Source of the DNA: Anniella stebbinsi
Taxonomy: Eukaryota; Chordata; Lepidosauria; Squamata; Anniellidae
Assembly: GCA_029215795.1 (NCBI GenBank)
Contig: JARDYH010000002.1
Location: 11,215,001-11,279,000 of the forward strand
DNA: 64,000 nucleotides
Direction of reading: 5' to 3'
The notes beneath the pieces were generated by a model. The model searched no databases. It was not told the DNA's origin and worked only from the letters and a program-made list of their open reading frames with translations. A program made the translations under genes and the position numbers. Positions 1-9,990 of this stretch are shown piece after piece (positions within the stretch are counted from its first letter, which is position 1; the number at the start of each line of letters is the position of its first letter).

Positions 1-911
1 TATCTCCGTTTACATGTCCCCTCCACCCACGCAACAGCACAGCTGCCTGGTTTTTTTTTGCCTATTAAGACATAGGTCCCAATGCTATTGATCTCAAATA
101 TGGCCATAGGCAACGACGCCACAAACTACGAAGTGAGGGTTTTCTGAAGCAACGGACAAGCCTTCACCATATGTGATTTCCCTTAAAATAAAGGGATCCT
201 TGAGACAGGAACCGCTAGGAGACTAAAATAAATGTTAAGAAATAACATGAGAGGAGCTAAAAGTGAAAAGCAATTCTGAATTTCTGTCAGTGCTCTGCGT
301 GTCATAGATAAAAAGTTGGAAAAATAAAAATTAGGGGTGATTTGTCTCCCTCCTCCTGTCTCCCTCTCACCCCTCCCTCCGACCACAATTGTTTCCCAAG
401 TACATTTCAGCAACTGGAGGCTGTCAGGAGTGATAAGTTATCTACCAGACAAGTACAGACTTCCCCTATTTGTCTTGAACATCGCCCTGAGCGCCAAGAA
501 GGTTCAAACAAGATAACCTGATTAAATGGTTGCCCCTTCTCTCTTTTGTGGGGAGGCGCAGGGCTGAAATAGCCACTGATCATTTGCACAAGTTAAAGCA
601 TTTGAATCTTGCCTTCACAGGAGGGCTGGATCCGAGCCGTGGAATCAGCCACAGATTCTGGTTCCAGGGTTAGGGTTCAACATCAGCCCGCATGCAGGCC
701 CCATCCTACACTTGGAGTCAAATGCATCTCTGCATGGAACATGCATGTTTTGTTTGGTGTCAAAACATGTAAGTAGCAGTGACTGGGGTGGGCAGCTGAT
801 AATGCCCAGGCATGTTAGATAGAATGATGCATTTAGGGTGCAATTCTGTGCATGTTTAGATAGAAATAAATCCTACAGCCAGCATAGGAGGGTGCACTAA
901 ATTAATTTGGC
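1..911. other. Unique DNA, no gene seen
   Basis: The only open frames here are short (up to 76 codons), without recognisable domains, and overlap on the minus strand. I see no SINE or LINE end and no tandem repeat. I treat it as noncoding. Confidence 0.5.
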
Positions 912-919
912 ATCAGGGC

Positions 920-1188
920 TAGGGTGAGCATATGGAAAGGAGGACATGGCTCCTGTATCTTTAACAGTTGCATTGAAATGGGAATTTCAGCAGGTGTCAT
1001 TTGTACGCATTCAGCACCTGGTGAAATTCCCTTTTCATCACAAAAGTTACGGCTCCTGGAGCTTTACCTGTTATGATGAAGAGGAAATTTCACCAGATGC
1101 TGCATGCGTACAGATAATGCCTGCTGCCTTTTCTATGCAACTGTTAAAGACACAGGAGCCCCGTCCTCCTTTTCATATGGCCACCCTA
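920..1188. mobile_element. Foldback hAT MITE, TAGGSTGACC family, copy 1
   Basis: The element starts TAGGGTGAGCATATG and ends CATATGGCCACCCTA, so the termini are inverted repeats. It is flanked by a perfect 8-bp target-site duplication ATCAGGGC (912-919 and 1189-1196). Inside, the blocks CTTTAACAGTTG, GGGAATTTCAGCAGG and CACCTGGTGAAATTCCC recur in inverted order, so the whole element folds back on itself. The 8-bp TSD and YAGGG-type terminus point to the hAT superfamily. There is no transposase frame, so it is non-autonomous. This is the reference copy for eleven others in the window. Confidence 0.85.
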
Positions 1189-1196
1189 ATCAGGGC

Positions 1197-2148
1197 AGCA
1201 GAAGCAAACTTCATTTTATTCCTCCAGTCATGATGGTGCTATGAGTTTAGAGAGTTTAGAATGCAAAACTTCACATGTTCAGAGTATATATTTTTTCAGA
1301 GTTGGAAAAACAGGTTTCTCTGTCTGCCTTTGCTGTAAGACAAGAATGGGCAGAAAATAGATCTCCAGACATTTTGGACTTCAATCCCCAGCATTCTTCA
1401 CCATTGGCCATGCTGGCAGGGGCTTCTGGGAGTTGAAGCCCAAAACATCAGGAGAACCACTTTCTGTCCTCCCTTGCTCTAGCGTGTCAGGAAGGTAGAT
1501 GCAGTTGCAAAGTATGGGATTGGACAGGGGGTGGATGGGTACTTGCATGCTTCAGAAGTGAAGCAATGTCCATGTCCATCTAAAGAGGGATCTCTAGAAG
1601 AATATGAAGTCCAGGGTCTAAATTATTTCTGTCTAAACAAGAATAGGATTGCACCCTTTAATGTCATGTCTACTTCGGTGGTGCAAAATAAGAATGGACT
1701 GCAGGTGGGTGGGTGGATTATTGCTAGCCCCAGCTTCATGTCCACTTGATTTTGCCCCACCTTTCTTAACTTTGACCCTCATGTCCTCCCACCCTGAGAC
1801 CCTTGCCACTATCGATTGCCTTATCTGCACCCTTACATCAGCTGCCCATTCAACCCCATTGAGATGTAACCCATCTGTGCCCACTCTTTGGTGAGATGTC
1901 CGCCAGTACTCCAAACCTTGGGAGAGGTATCACTTCTTCTTCAGTAACGTCTCTGGTTGCTGCTCACCTTGGTCTACCTATGCTTATTCTTGCCCATTTG
2001 CTTCTAAGCAGGTTAAGCACAGCCATCTTGGCCCTTTTCCTTGGTGCGCAAGTTGCAATCGTGAGAAGAGAGCGGGGACTGGTACAGCCACAAATCCTGT
2101 CCCAAAGGTACTGATTTCTCACTAAATCAGGGGAAAGCAGCAGCATTT
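1197..2148. other. Unique DNA with one MITE fragment
   Basis: Between 1369 and 1466 lies a diverged copy of a common small foldback repeat: ACTTCAATCCCCAGCATTC, then CCATGCTGGCAGGGGC, then TGGGAGTTGAAGCCC. The same arms occur at 27.4, 42.3, 42.5 and 57.7 kb. I see nothing else recognisable. The overlapping 60-93 codon frames on both strands look random. Confidence 0.5.
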
Positions 2149-2156
2149 CTCTATGA

Positions 2157-2292
2157 CAGGGATTGAGAACCTATGCCCTTCCAGATGATGTTGAATTCCA
2201 ATTCCCGTTATCCCCTGACCTCTGGTTACATTGGCTGGGGCAGATAGGAGTTGGAGTCTGACAACGTCTAGCCACAGGTTTCCCCACCCCTG
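2157..2292. mobile_element. Small hAT-type MITE
   Basis: The left end is CAGGGATTGAGAACCTATG and the right end is its diverged inverted repeat, CAGGTTTCCCCACCCCTG. Flanking 8-mers CTCTATGA (2149-2156) and CTCTGTGT (2293-2300) match at 6 of 8 positions. That fits an aged hAT target-site duplication. At 136 bp there is no coding capacity. Confidence 0.6.
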
Positions 2293-2477
2293 CTCTGTGT
2301 TGTTCCTAGGAGGAAGGGACACAATCTATTACCTTCCTTGGCCTCTCAGGTCAAATATATACCTCTAATGTTTGTCCCAGCGAAATGGCAACACAGTTTA
2401 GGAAGAGAGGGTCACCAGAAGATCTGAAGAGATATTAGATTTACTGGGTTGGAGCTTTGGGGTGAATTACACAATTG

Positions 2478-2480
<3 letters not shown>

Positions 2481-2556
<76 letters not shown>
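2481..2556. repeat. (GT)n(GA)n compound microsatellite
   Basis: A 29-bp GT tract passes directly into a 47-bp GA tract. The minus-strand frame rich in Leu-Ser and Thr-His here is purely a product of the repeat. Confidence 0.98.
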
Positions 2557-2558
<2 letters not shown>

Positions 2559-2789
2559 CAGTGCTAGGGATGGGCAAATCAGTTTACTTTCTCCCACATC
2601 TGCATTCTTAAAATCTTAAATTCTTTCTGTCCTGTATATGAAGAAAGTTGTGAATGTTGTTCAGTTCATCCAACTGGTGTCCAGCAGTTGTCTGCCTCTG
2701 TCCAGAGCCTCCAATGGAGTCTCCGGAAATGGCACATTGCCCCCATTGTGTAAATGGCAGTGATAAAACCATGAGACTACCTGTGCTCT

Positions 2790-3222
2790 GAGATCTTCTG
2801 GGGAGGCCCTTCTCTCAGTCCCGCCAACATCCCAGGCACACCTGATGGGTACACAAGAGAGGGCCTTCTCCAGGGCTGCTCCACAGCTCTGGAACTCCCT
2901 TCCTAAGGAAGCCAGACTGGCTCCTTCTGTGCTGCACTTCCGGAGGCAGGCAAAAACTTCTTTTATTCCAACAGGCTTTTTGAAATACGCTGGACCTATG
3001 TTAATGTATGCTTTTGTTTTGTTTTTAAAATTTGTTACTGTTTTAAATTTTTAAAAAGGTTTTAATTTTACTGTAGGTTTTAATTCTATTTTAACTTTTG
3101 TAAGCTTATATTTACATGTTTTAATTGTACGTTTTAACGTTGTGAACCGCTTTAAGTCCCAGCCCTGGGGAAAAGGCGGGATATAAATAAATATAATAAA
3201 TAAATTAATAAATAAATAAAAG
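2790..3222 (+). mobile_element. L2/CR1-clade LINE 3' fragment
   Basis: The translated segment 2845-3054 contains RAFSRAAPQLWNSLPKEARL and then a FRRQAKTSF block. This is the usual C-terminus of the reverse-transcriptase ORF of L2/CR1-clade LINEs. A short 3' UTR follows with TGTGAACCGC and GGCGGGATATAAATAAA, ending in an AATAAATA-type simple repeat, which is the normal 3' terminus of these elements. It is heavily 5'-truncated and contains only the last roughly 40 codons of the ORF. A second copy of the same family lies at 17.67-19.38 kb. Confidence 0.75.
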
Positions 3223-3224
3223 CC

Positions 3225-3400
3225 CCATTTTCACAAGAGTTTTGTGCCTTTACTCTTGCATAAATGGGGCCTTTACGGCCACCATTTAAGGAGTGTGGAG
3301 ACATTTCATAATTTCCGGATCCTCCATTGTCTCTCACAATGGAGGCTCTGGATGATGGTGGACGATGCCAGGCACTCATTGGATGCACACTGAGCTGCCA
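3225..3400. repeat. Foldback repeat with CCTCCATTG arms, copy 1
   Basis: It contains AAATGGGGCCTTTACGGCC followed by inverted arms GGATCCTCCATTGTCTC and CACAATGGAGGCTCTGG. The same order (ATGGGGCCTTTACAGCCA, then CTTCCATTGTGCAC and GCAATGGAGGCTCTGGATG) recurs at 60.08-60.35 kb. That makes it an interspersed repeat, probably another small DNA transposon. I could not fix its ends. Confidence 0.5.
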
Positions 3401-3559
3401 AAGAAGCTTGCGCCATGCGCAAAGGAGGGCAAATGGTGGCAGGGTGAGCTTCTGGTAAGTTGGACATGGGTGAGTTCACGCCTCCCTAGCTGTCAGGGTT
3501 TCTTCCTCCCACATTCATTGGGGGGGGGGGGATCACACATTCTTCACATATGTGAAGAA

Positions 3560-4325
3560 ATTTGCAAATTTGAGTAAATTCTTCTTTTTTTTAAAAAAAA
3601 AGTCACCCATCCAAATTTGCAGCTATCCCTGTTGGGTTTGAGAGTGTAACGCCCCTTTCAGAAAGGCAAATGCACATTGCCTTTGTAAAAAAAAATAAAA
3701 TCCTGGCAGTTGAGTGACATAAGGGCTGATTCGGCAGCCTCTTGGCCAGAACGGCCCGTTTAGGAAGGCCACAATCAAGGAAGAAATTGAAAAATGTTCT
3801 GTTGAGCAAAGTACTCCTTGCAAACCAAGCGAGATAAAAATGACATGTGTGTTAATGATGTGTTTTATGGGCTGCCATCTGTCTCGGAAAAGGTCAGAGA
3901 AAAATGGCAACCATTGCTCGGGTGATTGGTACCGGGAGGGGGGGAGTGGTGAAAGGGCGGGGGGAATAACCCCCAACCGAACATGGCAAAAAGCTTCGGT
4001 GACATCATATAAATACCATAATTGGGAAGTGGTAAATTGAGTTGGGGCTGCTTTTGGAATTTGATGTGTCAATAAACAAGTTCAAGGTGACACATTGGAT
4101 CAATACCGCGCGACAAGAATCATCCGACGAATTTACTGCAAAGTAATTGGGCGCAAAATGACTCGAGTCAACCTTCACACTGCAGAAAAATCAGACAAAC
4201 GGGCCCAACCTGCAGGCAACAGTTTGTACATGTCAGACGCTGCTTAAGGTGGCTTGCTCAGTGCTAATAGAGTTGTTTTAAAGGGAGCTGCACTGGCACA
4301 CACACAAATGTGCCGCACACAGGAA
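3560..4325. other. Repeat-free block, candidate conserved noncoding DNA
   Basis: This stretch has no LINE, SINE or MITE signature and mixes AT-rich tracts with intact CpGs, for example CCGCGCGACAAG and CATCCGACGAATTTAC near 4107-4130. A 149-codon minus frame (3623-4072) has no recognisable domain and overlaps frames on both strands, so I do not call it a gene. I infer a possible regulatory element from texture only. Confidence 0.35.
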
Positions 4326-4326
4326 A

Positions 4327-4328
<2 letters not shown>

Positions 4329-4362
<34 letters not shown>
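4329..4362. repeat. (GA)n microsatellite
   Basis: A GA tract of about 32 bp. Confidence 0.95.
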
Positions 4363-4834
4363 AACCCCCCACCTCCCTTTATTATGAAACTTATCCAAAG
4401 CATTGATATAACCCTGCATGCACCTTAAGGGGATATAAATAGAAGAACAAAAATACAAGTGCCCGCGGTAGTCTTCCATATTTATATTTTTCTTCCTGTC
4501 TGCATTTAGATGACAAATAAAACAGAGCTGAGAACGTCTCCCCCCCCCCCACCTTAGACCCAAATAAGGGGATTTTCAATTGACTGGAATTCCTTTTGTT
4601 TCACCTTAATTTCTCTCGCTCTGCATTTTTGATATAGCAGGAAAACAAATTACTTATACACTCACGGCAGCAGCAGTTTGCTGAATGAGGTCATTGCACT
4701 ATGCAGAGCAGGAAAGAATGAGACAGTAGAAGTAAAGTATCTTCTCTGGATTTTGGAAGTCTTAGAAGAGTTACATGGAGAAGTCTCTTTGGACATGTTC
4801 GTTTGCTAATGGCAACCCAGACTCCTGCTTTGTT

Positions 4835-4879
4835 ATGAAGCTGCCTTTATATTCTGAGTCAAACCTTGGTAGAGGTAAC
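4835..4879 (-). mobile_element. tRNA-SINE tail split by a hAT insertion
   Basis: TGAAGCTGCCTTTATATTC followed by TGAGTCAAACCTTGG is the reverse complement of the tail of the tRNA-Ala-derived SINE seen at 46.3-46.5 kb (GACTCAGTGTAAGGCAGGTTC). The sequence resumes after the hAT element at 7878 with CCACGATTGTCCACTCTGAGGC. The hAT therefore jumped into an older minus-strand SINE. Confidence 0.55.
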
Positions 4880-5523
4880 TAGGGATGTGCATGCCCAAAA
4901 TATTGTATCGTATCGTTATTGGAATTTTGGACCAAAAAATTTATCGTCTTCAATTATATCATAGGTGAACCCTATCATATCGTATTTCCGATAATGATCG
5001 GAAATCCAATATTATATCGTTTCTCCATTTTGCCCTAGAGACTCTAGAGTTGTAATTGTAATTGTAATTTTCCAAGTTACAGGTTTGAAACTTGGTCACA
5101 GTGCAGACTGAGTGTTGCTAGTCTTGTGTGTCAAGTTTTAGAAATCAGTGCAAGCGTTACTCGGAAGTAAGCTTTCAAATACACTGTTTCAGGTGGCTGA
5201 AATGTGGTCCTTTTTCGAGAGACGTCGTCCAGTACTCATGGGCATTTCACAGATGGCCTTGAGGGGGGACTCATCTGTGCCCAATTTCAGATGCACAGCT
5301 GCAGGCGTTACTCAGAAGTAAGCTCTCAACAACATGCCCTGTTTTCGGTAATGCACTCCATGCTGCTGCTGCTGAGACTTATAGGTACACTATATTATTT
5401 TATGAATACAATGAACTTTCAAAACCTGTGGATAAACCTAGGCACTGGCGGTGCCTTCCATATGCAGTCATAAAAGTAAAATGTGTTAATCAGAAGATGG
5501 TGAACTGCTGCTGCCTTGTATCA

Positions 5524-5945
5524 TTGATTAGGCCATGCATGTCTACAAATTAAAAGGATTGGGGGGGCAGGGGAATAGCACGGGCATTACAGTTATTTAT
5601 TTTAGCCAGCCTTAGCCAGGCAGGGCCTCATTGGGCCAGGAGATACCCCTGCAGCATGCAACCTGCAGGATCCCACTAAAACTAAAAAAAACTAAAAAGC
5701 ATATTATTATTATCCACGCCTATGCATGCATGGCACAGAGTGGATGCATTCCTCTGTAGTAGAACTGCTGCCTTGACTCTAGATTAGGCCATGCATGTCT
5801 AAGTACAAATGAAATAATAAAAGGATTGGGGGTAGGGGAATAGCACAGGCGTTACAGTTATTTATTTTAGCCAGCCTTAGCAAACAGGGCCTCATTGAGC
5901 CAGGAGATACCCCAGGTAGTGAGGAAACCTGGAGGATCCCATCAA
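5524..5945. repeat. Direct duplication of about 150 bp inside the hAT element
   Basis: The block starting GGCCATGCATGTCTA, with AAAAGGATTGGGGG, TTACAGTTATTTATTTTAGC and CCAGGAGATACCCC, occurs at about 5530-5675. It occurs again at 5785-5940 with small indels. This is an internal tandem-type duplication separated by about 110 bp. Confidence 0.8.
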
Positions 5946-6043
5946 AACAACCCTCACGCACTGCCTTGATCTCATTGTGCTTGAAAAATGACCCAGTTCT
6001 ACATGCCAGAGCTACACACATTGGCTGGAGCAGTGGCTAATAA

Positions 6044-6646
6044 AAGTCATGTTCTGGGTAGACGTGGGCACATTGCCAAATTAATATAAGTCACATTCTG
6101 GGTAGAGGTGGGCACATTGCCAAATTAATATAAGTCACATTCTGGGTAGAAGTAGGCACATTGCCAAATAAAAGTCACGTTCTGGGTAGAAGTAGGCACA
6201 TTGCCAAATAAAAGTCACGTTCCGGGTAGAAGTAGGCACATTGCCAAATAAAAGTCACGTTCCGGGTAGAAGTAGGCACACTGCCAAATAAAAGTCACGT
6301 TCTGGGTAGAAGTAGGCACACTGCCAAATAAAAGTCATGTTCAGGGTAGAAGTAGGCACATTGCCAAATAAAAGTCACGTTCCGGGTAGAAGTAGGCACA
6401 CTGCTAAATAAAAGTCACGTTCTGGGTAGAAGTAGGCACATTGCCAAATAAAAGTCATGTTCAGGGTAGAAGTAGGCACATTGCCAAATAAAAGTCACAT
6501 TCGGGGTAGAAGTAGGCACATTGCCAAATAAAAGTCACATTCGGGGTAGAAGTAGGCACATTGCCAAATAAAAGTCACATTCGGGGTAGAAGTAGGCACA
6601 TTGCCAAATAAAAGTCATGTTCAGGGTAGAAGTATGCACATTGCCT
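6044..6646. repeat. Tandem array, 15 units of 40-44 bp
   Basis: Units begin AAGTCACGTTCTGGGTAGAA and continue GTAGGCACATTGCCAAATA. The first two units are 44 bp (an extra TTAATAT spacer); the other thirteen repeat every 40 bp. Variants at CACGTTCTG/CACGTTCCG/CATGTTCAG/CACATTCGG are clustered, and the CACATTCGG form occurs in three neighbouring units near 6490-6600. That indicates local unit amplification. Confidence 0.97.
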
Positions 6647-6749
6647 GGACCAAAGTCTCAAAAAAAAATGTGTGAGGGAGATGCTTCTGCAGTCCCTCAC
6701 TCACGGATTCCACAAGGAGCAGACCCACAAGGAGCAGATGTAGTGGTGA

Positions 6750-6960
6750 AAAATAATAATACAGGAATCTCTCAAGGCTCACTAAAGCAGTCCCTCCAGA
6801 CTGGAAATATTGGCTGGAGCAGTGTCTTTAAAAAAGAAATAAAATGTGTGAGAGGGATGCTTTTGCTTTGCAGTCCCTCACTAAAGCAGTCCCTCCAGAC
6901 TGGTAACATTGGCTGGAGCAGTGTCTTTAATAAAGAAATAAACTGTGTGAGAGGGAGAGA
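6750..6960. repeat. Duplicated GCAGTCCCTCCAGACTGG block
   Basis: CTAAAGCAGTCCCTCCAGAC, then ATTGGCTGGAGCAGTGTC, then TTTAAAAAAGAAATAAA-type text appears twice, around 6781 and 6881. The phrase ACATTGGCTGGAGCAGTG also occurs at 6016, before the tandem array. This is an internal duplication of the hAT element, and the 151-codon frame across it is an artefact. Confidence 0.75.
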
Positions 6961-7199
6961 GACAGCCACCCCAGAACTGCCCCCAGCAGCAACAGCATCT
7001 CTCTTAGACCCAGAGCCACCTTGCCCAAGGCGTGCCTTAGAGCTGCATTTCATACTGCTACAAAGTGATTGAAAATGAAATTATTTATCTTAATAACAAA
7101 ACTTTGCAAACAGTTTGTGTGCTGCATTGACCACAGATTGTGTGTAGTGTTATCCCGTGTAGCAGCACACTTACAGTCAATCAAGCAAACACACACATC

Positions 7200-7216
7200 C
7201 AGAGAGAGAGAGAGAG

Positions 7217-7262
<46 letters not shown>
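7200..7262. repeat. (GA)n(TA)n compound microsatellite
   Basis: A short GA tract (7201-7217) is followed by a TA tract of about 42 bp and then a few GAAA units. Confidence 0.95.
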
Positions 7263-7265
<3 letters not shown>

Positions 7266-7877
7266 AGAAAGAAAGTTAAACAGGGAAGGGGACAAAACAC
7301 ACTCCCTCAGTCAAAGTACCCCCACTCATGCTAACCTAACCCTTCAATCAAACCAACCAGAAAAAAATTATAACTCAAAGTCTCAAACACACAAGCAACG
7401 AACAGCCAAACGAACCTGAGACACAAAGATGCAAGACTACAATGAATCTCCAACAATTCGCCACCAAGTAACTATAAGACCCAGGAGCCAGGACAGAGCT
7501 CCAACAAAATCCACCCTTCTCCCCTCAATGCCTAACTCCCAACAGAGCTGGAACACCAAGTGTGGGGGTTTTATATGGGGATATCCTAAGCCCTCCTCCC
7601 ATATTGTGATTGGAGCCTGCTGGAATCCTTGCCTCACGATTGGTCACTGTCTCATCAAGCACACCCCACCTTCTAGCTCCATCCATGTGACAGCAAAAGA
7701 GAAAGAGCCTTCTGATAAAACGATAACATACGATACTTATGTAGGATTTTTTATCGTCTCCGATAATTATCGTAGGCTTTCCTATCGTATCGTTATTGTT
7801 GAACGCATGCACGATAAAGAGCATAGCGTATCGTTATCGTACATTTTAACAATACGATACACATCCCTAGAGGTAAC

Positions 7878-8240
7878 CCACGATTGTCCACTCTGAGGCT
7901 GCCTCTACACGAGACGTTTAAAGCTCTTTGAAATCTCATTAAAAAATTTACCTCTACAAGAGCGGAACATAAATCGGGAGTTGAGGCGCTTTATCTCTCC
8001 GATTATGCGCATTATCGAATGCGCGTTAAATAGCGAGTTTTATTTTGCTCCAGCCGTTAAAGCGCATTTTGCCTATGTGAACAAGCGATTCTCCGCATTA
8101 ACTACTTGTAAAGCGCATTTCAAACAACCGGTAAGGCCACCAGTTGTGCGCTCAATTACCTCTTGCGTACAAGCATTTACGATAAAGCGCTTCAGCGATT
8201 ATGCGCATAATCAGCTAACCAGGCGTCAAACAGAATCCAT
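7878..8240. other. CpG- and GCGC-rich block, possible transposon remnant
   Basis: Dense GCGC and CGATT motifs occur in AT-rich sequence, for example CCGATTATGCGCATTATCG at 7998 and its partial repeat GCGATTATGCGCATAATC at 8196. Other instances are AAAGCGCATTT near 8058 and 8110. The motif repeats in both orientations, which is more like a non-autonomous transposon than unique DNA. An 87-codon plus frame has no recognisable homology. Confidence 0.4.
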
Positions 8241-8259
8241 CTAGAGGGGGTTTCAGTGA

Positions 8260-8368
8260 CAGGAAGTAACTCTCCCAGATCTAAGAAACTTTCATTAGCA
8301 GTGCAAGAGAGTAAACCTGGGACCTTGTATGTGCAAAATGTACATTCTTCCACTGAGTTATGGCCCCT
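8260..8368 (-). mobile_element. tRNA-Ala-derived SINE fragment
   Basis: Read on the minus strand, AGGGGCCATAACTCAGTGG matches the 5' end and A-box region of tRNA-Ala, followed by an anticodon-loop region with TTTTGCACATA and then AAGGTCCCAGGTTTACTC near the B box. It is diverged and truncated compared with the 46.3-kb copy. Confidence 0.65.
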
Positions 8369-8504
8369 CAAGAATTCTCCTACTGTAGACATTCTTCCTA
8401 GTGAGTCTGACTACAGAAGATCAAGTCATTCATTTTTGGACACGGTGAGCAGTATCTAACTGCATCCTTCAGCAAACTCAAAGAGCTCTAGCGGAGCTCT
8501 GCTG

Positions 8505-8765
8505 AACCTTTCCATCGCGCAAGCCATTGTTCCTTACGCTCGCGCAAGCGCTTGTGCAAGCAGTTGCACAACCAGCTGCACAGCATCATGTACAATGTGC
8601 AATGCATTGCACAATGGTTCGCACAACAGTTGCACAATCATAATGCACAACTGCTTGCACAACTGCACTTGTGCAAATGTAACTTTGGTTGGGTTCTTTT
8701 CTGCTGCATAATTCAGAACCTAGTTTCTGCTAGCGCAACATCGTTTGCATGAACAGAATGACACA
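8505..8765. repeat. Array of TTGCRCAA palindromes
   Basis: The 8-mer TTGCACAA or its variants TTGTGCAA, TTGCGCAA and GTGCAATGCATTGCAC occurs more than ten times in about 260 bp, in both orientations and without fixed spacing. The outer parts keep CpG forms (CGCGCAAG, TCGCGCAAGC, CTAGCGCAAC). The centre has TpG/CpA forms, as expected from CpG decay of an original TTGCGCAA motif. This is possibly the body of a non-autonomous transposon. Confidence 0.6.
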
Positions 8766-9598
8766 GTTGGATACTGACTAGTGTAGTGAAGGTGGGCAAC
8801 CTAGGATCCTAGAACAATGTGCAGCCCTTGGACTAATTGCAAGTGACCCTCAGCTTAAATTCATGTGCCTTCTGCAAGTGATCAATTTTGACCTCTGGCA
8901 GGAGAAATCTGCTCCTCCCCTGGCAGTCCACTGGGTGAGGAGGAAGAGTGGGCGGGGAGAGAGGGAGGTGTGTCAAAAATAGCAAACTTCCTGACTGACA
9001 TACTGAATTTCTCGATGTGGCATGGGCCATGTTTTTGAATGCACCCCCATGTAAAAGCTCACTGCATGCACCAAACTAGGTCATTGCGGAGAAGACTATA
9101 GTAAACCTTTTCTCTTTGATGTGCTAGTTGCTACCTAGTTTTGTTTTGATGTGGAAAAACATTTAAAAAATCCCCATCCTCTGAAGTGGTACAGTCCAGG
9201 CAAGGCTCTACCATGCAACATTTCCAAGTGTGTCGGTGTTGTGCCACATCACTTAATGCTATTGATGGAGCTAAAACTCGGAATTATGCAGTCCGTTTCA
9301 CAAATCTAGGTCATTCTGACTCCGATGTATCCAAACTATAATATGTTCATAATTAAAACTGAGATTTATTATGAGTCAATTTGTTTCCTTATTCTTTTTG
9401 CACCTGCCCATTCTGCATGTCCCCCTCACAGCCGCTGCCTCCATCTGTGGCTCTGTTTCTATTTACTCAGTTTTTAAATAGAACACATATAATAACATTC
9501 AGTCAGAGAGGAGTGTGCTGTGACATGGGACATCATGATGCACAGGAGTGGATACAGAATGTCACACTAAGGACACCATGTTCCCAAAGGGGCACCAT
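8766..9598. other. Unique DNA, no gene seen
   Basis: No repeat signature is clear. A short GTGGGCAACCTAGGATCC phrase at 8792 faintly recalls a hAT MITE end, but no partner end was found. Frames are 65-74 codons and unconvincing. Confidence 0.4.
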
Positions 9599-9990
9599 GC
9601 ACTGAAATTCAGCCTTGTCTCAATGAGCGTCATCCGACGAGTGGATTTTCGCTTTTCCCTACCAGCGCTACGGCCTCCTGCTGCTGTCCCACCACAGGAA
9701 CCATCTCTTTACATGGGGAGAGAAAGAGGAAGAAGCAGCAACATTTTTATCGTGGCTGCGTTTCCTGCACACAGCAGGAAATGGCAGCACATTCCGATAA
9801 AAAAACAGACGGATTAAACGGGGTCTGTTTTGCGACGGAAAAACGAGCAGGAAGAGTGGAAGGCATGTGGGAGGTGGACGTCGTTGTCTAAAAGACACGT
9901 GAACATCCGTAAGTGGGCAATAGCGAGGATGCGATGAAATGCTCACCTGATGATGCTCAAAAGCTTGGAATGGAGAAACACTTTCATCAG
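9599..9990. other. CpG-rich unidentified repeat-like block
   Basis: CATCCGACGAGTGGATTTTC, then TTTTTATCGTGGCTGCGTTTC, then CCGATAAAAAAACAGACGG, then TTTTGCGACGGAAAAACGAGC keep many CpGs in otherwise AT-rich text. Weakly complementary runs suggest a diverged foldback element. A 181-codon minus frame crosses it and has no recognisable domain. Confidence 0.35.

Larger units (their letters stand above)
4880..7869. mobile_element. 2,990-bp non-autonomous hAT element
   Basis: The left end is TAGGGATGTGCATGCC and the right end is GATACACATCCCTA. A perfect 8-bp target-site duplication GAGGTAAC flanks it (4872-4879 and 7870-7877), which is diagnostic for hAT together with the YAGGG terminus. Both subterminal regions (4890-5030 and 7715-7862) are crowded with CGATA/TATCG motifs in both orientations, as expected for transposase-binding subterminal repeats. 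The interior holds a duplicated block, a 40-44-bp tandem array and a GA/TA microsatellite. No frame resembles a hAT transposase, BED finger or dimerisation domain, so it must have been mobilised in trans. Confidence 0.85.

Noticed and set aside
668..680. Telomere-like TTAGGGTT
   Set aside because: Only one and a half units, which is chance level.
920..1188. Assignment of the foldback family to Tc1/mariner because every copy is bounded by TA
   Set aside because: Perfect 8-bp duplications outside the TA in four copies show that TA belongs to the terminal repeat, as in hAT.
6044..6646. CRISPR-like array
   Set aside because: Units are contiguous tandem repeats without unique spacers, inside a eukaryotic hAT element.
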